Origin: Flavobacterium sp. 270
GTDB lineage: Bacteria; Bacteroidota; Bacteroidia; Flavobacteriales; Flavobacteriaceae
Assembly (NCBI RefSeq): GCF_004368785.1
Contig: NZ_SODM01000006.1
Span: 124,001 to 188,000 of the forward strand
Length of the DNA: 64,000 bases
Direction of reading: 5' to 3'
Part shown: positions 59,118 through 64,000 of the stretch, one piece after another
Numbering within the stretch: the stretch's first letter is position 1
How the letters are laid out: each line of letters begins with the position of its first letter
The notes under the pieces: generated by a model
Database searches by the model: none
Told to the model about the DNA's origin: nothing
Seen by the model: the letters and a program-made list of their open reading frames with translations, nothing else
Made by a program: the position numbers and the translations under genes

Positions 59118-59545
59118 TTATTTTAATAAATATTATTTGAGTAAATCTGTTTTTCTTCAAAAATTAAAAATACTTCTTCTAGGATTTCATTATTCTAAAT
59201 ACTTCCTGACTCATAATGAAATGTACCTCTAAAGAGAAAGAAAGGATGACCTATAAAGAAAAAACACCTGCAAATCTATTGCAGGTGTCTAATTAATATT
59301 TTGTCTGATAAAATCTGTGCCGATTATATAAACGAATTATTAGTGTTAATTCGTAAAATCCAAGATAAAAAAAACACTCAAAAATAAATAACAATACATT
59401 GTATTACAATTACTTAATATTAAAACAAAAATAAATTTAGTATATTTAACAAGTTGAATGTTGAGTTTTTCAATATTCTGCAAATTTCCCCATAATTTAA
59501 AACTGTTTTGCAATCTTAAAAAGCCTAATCTTTAAATTATATTGT
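59118..59545. other. Intergenic region with an orphan hairpin; no recognised gene
   Basis: About 430 AT-rich bases. The only clear structure is the hairpin at 59260-59289. A partial palindromic stretch (AACGAATTATTAGTGTTAATTC) near 59330-59352 recalls the CACGAATT repeats. No open frame with coding character is visible. Confidence 0.5.
59260..59289 (-). terminator. Orphan intrinsic terminator on the minus strand
   Basis: ACACCTGCAA and TTGCAGGTGT pair perfectly around a five-base loop. The run of T that makes a terminator follows only on the minus strand, yet no minus-strand gene lies upstream within 1.2 kb. A minus-strand TATTTTTG at 59426-59433 with TTG 16 bases further up could start a transcript of about 160 bases ending here. 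Confidence 0.45.
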
Positions 59546-60385
59546 ATGAAAAAAATCTATGAAACCAAAACGAGTTTCGCCGATTTAGGAGATAGAAAAA
59601 TCGCATATCGCTCTTACGGCAAAGGCACCCCCATAATTTTTGTAAATCGTTTTAGAGGAACTCTCGATACCTGGGATCCCTTATTTATAAAACACATGAG
59701 CAAAAGATTTAATGTCATCACCTTTGATTACACCGGAGTTGGCTATTCTACAGGAAAAATGCTGCCCGAAATCGTACTTGTTGCCCAAGATATAAAAGAC
59801 CTTGCAGATGCTTTAAAATTAGATACCATTATAGTTTTGGGCTGGTCGTATGGCGGATTAGTTGCAGAAGCAGCAACCTTATTGTATCCAAATTTAATAA
59901 CACATTCTATACTAGTAGGAACAAATCCTCCCGGTCAAAACGAAATTCCATTAGAGCAGGTTTTCCTAGATTCGGCATTAAAACCGATAAATGATTTTGA
60001 TGATGAAATTATCCTATTCTTCGAACCAAAATCAGCTTTTAGCCGTGCAGCTGCAAAAGCTTCACACGATAGAATTCATAAACAAATTGATGTTTCTAAA
60101 ATACCATCAACAATGGAAGCTTTTCAAATTTATTTTGATGGAGGAGCAGGCTTTAGAGAAGACATATTAAATTTTAGGGAACAGCTCAAAAAAACAAAAA
60201 CACCAATCTTAATTATCTGTGGAGATCATGACGTTAGTTTTGCAGTAGAAAATTGGTATGCCATTTTCAATCAAATGACAAACGCACAAATAATTGTATA
60301 CAGCGGTACAGGACACGGACCACAACATCAATATCCAGAATTAACAGCAAAATCTATTATTAGTTTTGTAAAACACATACACTAG
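59546..60385 (+). CDS. Alpha/beta-fold hydrolase
   Basis: The 279-residue protein has a typical hydrolase core: GTPIIFVNRFRGTLDTWDP near the oxyanion site, FDYTGVGYSTGKML, the nucleophile elbow VLGWSYGGLVAEAA (Ser), an acid in LIICGDHDVSFAVENWYAIF and His in YSGTGHGPQHQYPELTA. There is no signal peptide. It resembles esterase or haloperoxidase-like hydrolases; the substrate is unknown. It is monocistronic with its own terminator. Confidence 0.85.
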   Translation: MKKIYETKTSFADLGDRKIAYRSYGKGTPIIFVNRFRGTLDTWDPLFIKHMSKRFNVITFDYTGVGYSTGKMLPEIVLVAQDIKDLADALKLDTIIVLGWSYGGLVAEAATLLYPNLITHSILVGTNPPGQNEIPLEQVFLDSALKPINDFDDEIILFFEPKSAFSRAAAKASHDRIHKQIDVSKIPSTMEAFQIYFDGGAGFREDILNFREQLKKTKTPILIICGDHDVSFAVENWYAIFNQMTNAQIIVYSGTGHGPQHQYPELTAKSIISFVKHIH

Positions 60386-60405
60386 ATTTAAAAACTTTTA
60401 AATAT

Positions 60406-60450
60406 AAAAAACAAGCCCAATCTCTATTGCAGAAATTGGGCTTGTTTTTT
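60406..60450. terminator. Bidirectional terminator between the hydrolase and DUF962 genes
   Basis: AAAAACAAGCCCAAT and ATTGGGCTTGTTTTTT form a strong stem with A-runs on one side and T-runs on the other, between convergent genes. Confidence 0.8.
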
Positions 60451-60508
60451 ATTCTTCAAAATAGAATCTCATTTGAGGTATAAGTGGTTATGTTGCAATC
60501 CAAAAAAC

Positions 60509-60973
60509 TTACTTTCTGGAAAACAAATTTTCTACAACCCAAGCAGGGCCAATCATTAAAAACTGAAGATCTTTTAAGAAAGAAGGTTTTTTACCTTCAA
60601 TATTATGTCCGTAAAATTGCCCGATCCAGGCGACAACAAAAACACCAATAGAAAACATCCACAAAGGTACAAATTGACCGATATAATAATTAACAATCAA
60701 GCAAAGCGCAGAAAAAATAGCAATTTTAATCGCCATTGCAATTGATAATCTAATGTAGAAAATGAGCACAAAAAGTAAAACAACAACCGCCCAGTTTTCT
60801 ATAATCGGCGCATTTAGTTGCAGCGTACTGGCGATTAAACCACTCGGAATACTCATTAATAAACCCACTATAGAAAAGTAAATAGCCGGCACACAAACAT
60901 AATGTATGGCCTTGTTTTTTGGGTTCTGATGACTTACAGCATATTCTTCAAACCATTGTTCTAGTGTTCTCAT
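60509..60973 (-). CDS. DUF962 (Mpo1-like) membrane protein
   Basis: The 154-residue protein has four predicted membrane segments and the family start LEQWFEEYAVSHQNPKNKAI followed by HYVCVPAIYFS, with conserved His residues. GQFYGHNIEGKKPSFLKDLQ in the second half is also typical. Yeast Mpo1, from the same family, is an iron-dependent dioxygenase that shortens 2-hydroxy fatty acids; whether the bacterial protein does the same is unknown. It is located in the inner membrane. Confidence 0.82.
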   Translation of the reverse strand: MRTLEQWFEEYAVSHQNPKNKAIHYVCVPAIYFSIVGLLMSIPSGLIASTLQLNAPIIENWAVVVLLFVLIFYIRLSIAMAIKIAIFSALCLIVNYYIGQFVPLWMFSIGVFVVAWIGQFYGHNIEGKKPSFLKDLQFLMIGPAWVVENLFSRK

Positions 60974-61114
60974 TTTATTAAATTTAGGTATGTAAATCTA
61001 ATAAAATTTCCTTTTGGTTTGTTAATACCGTAATTAATATGAGTGTTTTTTGTTGAATTTTTATATAAAAGTCAATTGCAATTCGAATAATATAATCGGT
61101 TTAGAAGTTTAATA

Positions 61115-62365
61115 TTAAAACCCTTCTACAGTTTTTTTATTATAATCAAAAACATTATCCCATAATTCGTCAATAGTAACAAGCGCTTTTTCTAAGCCTA
61201 TCACTTCCCATTTTCCGTTTGTTTCTATTCCTAAACCAATCTTTTCCAGTTTTGATAAAGCATCTTTTACATCAAAATCTAAATCTGTATTTAGTTTAGT
61301 AGAAAACCAGGATTCAATTTGTGTGTCAAGTTCTTCGGCAGTTAAAGGATTTGGACTTCTTTCTAAAAAAGCATACGCCAGAATGGTTTCCTTAAGTACT
61401 TCTTCTTCTGAAGAATTTAAAAGCGAATAAAACGCACCACTATTGTTTCCGAGATTCTTAAAATAAAGACTGTCAGAAAGCATTTTGCCGTATTTTATTT
61501 TCTTATTTACAAAGTTGTTGTACTGACGAAACAAGTACAAACACAAAATTCCCAAAGCAATTAAACCCTGATTTAGCGAAGCTTTACTGTTTAATAAATC
61601 TATAGCTTCGCCCGATTGATAGGCGGCATACATACCAATTAAAGCCGGAATTACTGTAGTACTCAACAACGAAATTCCACCGCCGATTCCCGGAACCCAA
61701 AAGAATAGTTTATCTCGGGTTGACATTCTCGGAATCGCGTTTGGAAATATTGTTTCGAGATCGTTTTTAGGAACACGTTTAAAGATTTTTAAACCAATAG
61801 AACCCGGATCAATTGGCATTTTACCCAATTTGACTTTATTTTCCTTTAGATAATCCGCCTCATTATAATTTAGGTAAATCATCACGCGTTCGTAATATTC
61901 TACCTCAATTTCTTTCGTCCAGAAAATATTTTTTTTAACCTTTTCTTTTGCCTTATGCTGTCCGCGAACATACAATTCGTAATCCTTAAAAGCATTAAAA
62001 TCAATAGAAAGATTTAAGCCAATTAAATCCGATTCTTTAAAAGCTTTGTCCAAAGTTTCCTTTTCGATACGCGTATAATTGCCATGCGCCAAAACAGTAA
62101 GAAGCGTTTCCTTAAAAATCGAAAAATCACTTTTACCAACAAAACTTTGTCGTTCTTTCAGACTTAAATCAGGATCGAATAAAGCGTAGTTTTGTTTTAG
62201 GTTTCGGTTGAGATTAAAAGCCTCATAATGATAATAATGTTCAACAATATCAAACAGTTTTTTAAAATCATTCACCTTTTTTTCGGTAGGAGCAAAAGTA
62301 GCGATCTGCTGTTCGAGTAAGAATTCCTTATTAAAAGGAATATAATGTTCTCGTTTTGTATTCAT
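61115..62365 (-). CDS. DUF3754 (TMEM143-like) membrane protein
   Basis: The 416-residue protein starting MNTKREHYIPFNKEFLLEQQ matches the DUF3754 family. A soluble N-terminal region (KLFDIVEHYYHYEAFNLNRN, YERVMIYLNYNEADYL, GLKIFKRVPKNDLETIFPNA) is followed by two membrane segments near 235-262 and 275-293 and a helical C-terminal region. The function is unknown. A longer frame from 62395 is less likely, since a TACCTTTG -7 element at 62409-62416 lies only about 14 bases before that ATG, while 62365 leaves a normal leader. Confidence 0.78.
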   Translation of the reverse strand: MNTKREHYIPFNKEFLLEQQIATFAPTEKKVNDFKKLFDIVEHYYHYEAFNLNRNLKQNYALFDPDLSLKERQSFVGKSDFSIFKETLLTVLAHGNYTRIEKETLDKAFKESDLIGLNLSIDFNAFKDYELYVRGQHKAKEKVKKNIFWTKEIEVEYYERVMIYLNYNEADYLKENKVKLGKMPIDPGSIGLKIFKRVPKNDLETIFPNAIPRMSTRDKLFFWVPGIGGGISLLSTTVIPALIGMYAAYQSGEAIDLLNSKASLNQGLIALGILCLYLFRQYNNFVNKKIKYGKMLSDSLYFKNLGNNSGAFYSLLNSSEEEVLKETILAYAFLERSPNPLTAEELDTQIESWFSTKLNTDLDFDVKDALSKLEKIGLGIETNGKWEVIGLEKALVTIDELWDNVFDYNKKTVEGF

Positions 62366-62408
62366 TTTTGTGGCATTTATTTTTTTTAGGCACATAAGTG
62401 CTAAGGCT

Positions 62409-62416
62409 CAAAGGTA
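62409..62416 (-). promoter_or_regulatory. Possible -7 element of the DUF3754 gene
   Basis: The minus strand reads TACCTTTG (TAnnTTTG), 43 bases upstream of the preferred start. The nearest upstream TTG is 27 bases away, beyond the usual spacing. Confidence 0.35.
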
Positions 62417-62518
62417 CAAAGTGTTTCTTGTAATTCTTAAACGCAAAAATACCACTCCAAATTTGATTTTTGAGTGGTATTTATATTAAAGTTTGGTTAT
62501 AGTTTTTAGCAGTAAACC

Positions 62519-63175
62519 TTATAAGCTCTTCGTAATCGGTTCGTTATTAATAATTCTAAAACGTCCTGGGTATTTACCCCAAATGTTCTTTTTATTACCG
62601 TAATAATCCATGTATTCTTCGCAAACAAAAACCGCATGTGCAGTAGACCACGCTACAACCCCGCAAAATTCACTTCCAGACAATCGCTTTAGAGTTTGAA
62701 TTTGTTTGTCTTTTTCGAAACCTAAATATTTATAAATTGTAGGTGTATATACTTCGCCGTCTTCTAAATCTTCCAAAGCTCTGTCGAAAGTAGACTCTCT
62801 GTCGATAATTTGCTTGTATTTTGCCATCACAGCATACGTCAGTACCGCATAATCTGTAATTTGTTTGCTGTCTTCATTATCTTTAATAAATACAAAACCA
62901 GCCGAAAATCTGGCTTTATTTAATTCCTCATTTTTAAGATTAAAAGAAGCATTATTTTTTAATGTTATTTTATATAAACTATCGTTTATTTTTTCGGTAA
63001 TAAAAAGATTATCCAATCCAAAAATGTTCAGCGAAGCCTTAATAAATGCAATCGACGAACAATTGGTACGCTCTCCTTGTTTAAAACTTTCAAATATTTT
63101 ATCAGAACTCAATTGTGCATACGAAGTTGAACCAACAAACATTAAAAATAAAAATGTTGAAGTAAAAGATCTCAT
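62519..63175 (-). CDS. Secreted protein with a possible papain-like catalytic pair
   Basis: The 218-residue protein has a signal peptide ending near TSYAQ (about residue 20). The mature part contains GERTNCSSIAFIKASLN with C39 at the start of a helix, and VVAWSTAHAVFVCEEYMDYY with H180 on a strand, followed by Asp190 and Asn197. This order (Cys, then His, then an acid or amide) is that of papain-like proteases. A general middle region of about 60-160 shows no other signature. I do not recognise a family, so protease activity is a hypothesis. A TAGCTTTG at 63223-63230 may be its -7 element. Confidence 0.6.
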   Translation of the reverse strand: MRSFTSTFLFLMFVGSTSYAQLSSDKIFESFKQGERTNCSSIAFIKASLNIFGLDNLFITEKINDSLYKITLKNNASFNLKNEELNKARFSAGFVFIKDNEDSKQITDYAVLTYAVMAKYKQIIDRESTFDRALEDLEDGEVYTPTIYKYLGFEKDKQIQTLKRLSGSEFCGVVAWSTAHAVFVCEEYMDYYGNKKNIWGKYPGRFRIINNEPITKSL

Positions 63176-63337
63176 TGTTTTTAAATTTTATTATTCTTTC
63201 CCGATTGATTTTGGGAATTTTACAAAGCTAAAAAAATCAACGAATAGTTGGCGTTTTTACTTCTTAAGTTTTAAGAAAAACTTCAATTAAAATGTAATTC
63301 TTTTTAGAAATAGTTACAATTAAATATTACATCTAAT

Positions 63338-63450
63338 TTGTCATTTCGAGCGAAGTCGAGAAACCGCGCCAGAAGCTCACACAAAGCTTGCAGAATAAAA
63401 ATACTATTTATCGACTCCGCTCAGTTTTTCGTCTCCGCTCTAAATGACAA
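63338..63450. repeat. Inverted repeat with TTGTCATTT arms
   Basis: The left arm at 63338-63364 (TTGTCATTTCGAGCGAAGTC and GAGAAAC) and the right arm at 63424-63450 (minus strand TTGTCATTTAGAGCGGAGAC and GAAAAAC) match at 22 of 27 positions. The right half also has the inner pair CGACTCCGCTC. It is a dispersed repeat type of Bacteroidetes genomes; a solo copy is at 55951. The rest of the gap from 63176 to 63604 shows only a -7-like element. Confidence 0.7.
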
Positions 63451-63604
63451 GATGTTGTAAAAATATTGAGCTTATAAACATGGAGATTAAACAAACTCCA
63501 AACATAAAATTTACAAAATATCTTACAACTTATATTCGTAAATTTGAGTAGAACTTCAAAAAGAACTTCATTTAAAACTGAAAAACAAAATTTCATTTTA
63601 AGCT

Positions 63605-64000
63605 ATGGAAAATACAAACACCTCAACACTTCAAAATTTCTTTAGAATACTATTGGGATTATTTATGATAACCGCCGCTCTGGGACATTTTACTTTTCAG
63701 AGACAAGATTTTCAGGCGCAGGTTCCTAATTGGGTTCCTTTAGACAAAGATTTGGTTGTAATACTTTCTGGAATTGTAGAAATTATTTTAGGCTTAGTGC
63801 TTATATTCTTAACCCAATACAAAGTAAAAATCGGAATTGGACTTGCTATATTTTACGTTTTGGTTTTTCCGGGTAATATTGCACAATACGTAAACGGAAC
63901 TTCTGCTTTGGGACTTGACACAGACGAATCGCGTTTAATTCGATTGTTTTTTCAGCCTGTTTTAATTTTTTGGGCATTGTGGTCAACGGGCGCGCTTGCT
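63605..64000 (+). CDS. Partial: DoxX-like membrane protein
   Basis: The frame opens with ATG at 63605 and stays open for 132 codons to the window edge, so the C-terminus is missing. The sequence has four predicted membrane segments (FFRILLGLFMITAALGHF near the start, DLVVILSGIVEIILGLVLIF, IGIGLAIFYVLVFPGNIAQY and LIRLFFQPVLIFWALW) and the DoxX-like pattern with VPNWVPLDKDLVVILSGIVE. DoxX-family proteins are small membrane proteins of mixed or unknown function, some linked to redox processes. The start was taken from the first ATG after an in-frame stop. Confidence 0.75.
   Translation, partial: MENTNTSTLQNFFRILLGLFMITAALGHFTFQRQDFQAQVPNWVPLDKDLVVILSGIVEIILGLVLIFLTQYKVKIGIGLAIFYVLVFPGNIAQYVNGTSALGLDTDESRLIRLFFQPVLIFWALWSTGALA

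Overview
The window is chromosomal DNA of a gliding flavobacterium, most likely Flavobacterium and close to F. johnsoniae. The evidence is the low G+C content, gldB and gldC, LemA/DUF2207, DUF5916, many SPII lipoproteins, tRNAs without an encoded CCA, and promoters of the Bacteroidetes type (TTG, about 17-23 bases, TAnnTTTG). I see no prophage, insertion sequence, rRNA or CRISPR array. The content is mostly housekeeping; the unusual material lies between the genes.

Layout. 1-6.5 kb: a partial N-terminus of a probable SNF2 helicase, a SAM methyltransferase, a GxxExxY protein, map, a DUF445 protein and gpmI. 6.6-12.5 kb: a DUF5916 outer-membrane protein, two convergent L,D-transpeptidases of different families and two identical tRNA-Gly(TCC) genes. 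12.5-19.6 kb: pepE, an overlapping four-gene operon of secreted proteins (three CarboxypepD_reg-like paralogues and a DUF6702 protein), an M1 metallopeptidase, tatA and a PAP2 phosphatase. 19.8-32.2 kb: an O-methyltransferase, an Ala/Lys-rich lipoprotein, YceI, rlmN, a lipoprotein, a polyprenyl synthase, a GNAT/unknown pair, lemA-DUF2207 and an ECF sigma factor with two envelope proteins. 32.3-38.9 kb: dnaG, a response regulator, nadE, gldB-gldC, engB and a hydrolase. 39.2-55.8 kb: a division/cell-wall (dcw) cluster mraZ-rsmH-ftsL-pbp-murE-mraY-murD-[small insert]-ftsW-murG-murC-ftsQ-ftsA-ftsZ. 56-64 kb: yqeY, tRNA-Arg(TCG), an erythromycin-esterase-like fusion protein, a hydrolase, DUF962, DUF3754, a possible secreted cysteine protease and a partial DoxX-like gene.

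How they work together. The dcw genes make UDP-MurNAc-pentapeptide (murC, D, E), lipid I and lipid II (mraY, murG), polymerise and cross-link it (ftsW, pbp) and build the divisome (ftsL, Q, A, Z). murF, ddl and murB are absent here and must be elsewhere. Five 10-11-bp-phased GTGGT boxes upstream of mraZ look like the MraZ operator.

The most interesting signal is a pair of cassettes of about 500 bp, at 1963-2472 (GxxExxY protein) and 47173-47664 (four-helix-bundle, S23/IVP-like protein, inside the dcw operon between murD and ftsW). Each holds one small gene in the direction of its host operon, is bounded by inward-facing imperfect terminal inverted repeats (27/30 and 31/34 matches), and touches the stop codon of the upstream gene. 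This resembles the intervening sequences of 23S rRNA genes, but sits between protein genes. Around them lie several families of short palindromic intergenic repeats. A second point is a DnaG primase in which all four zinc ligands appear replaced.
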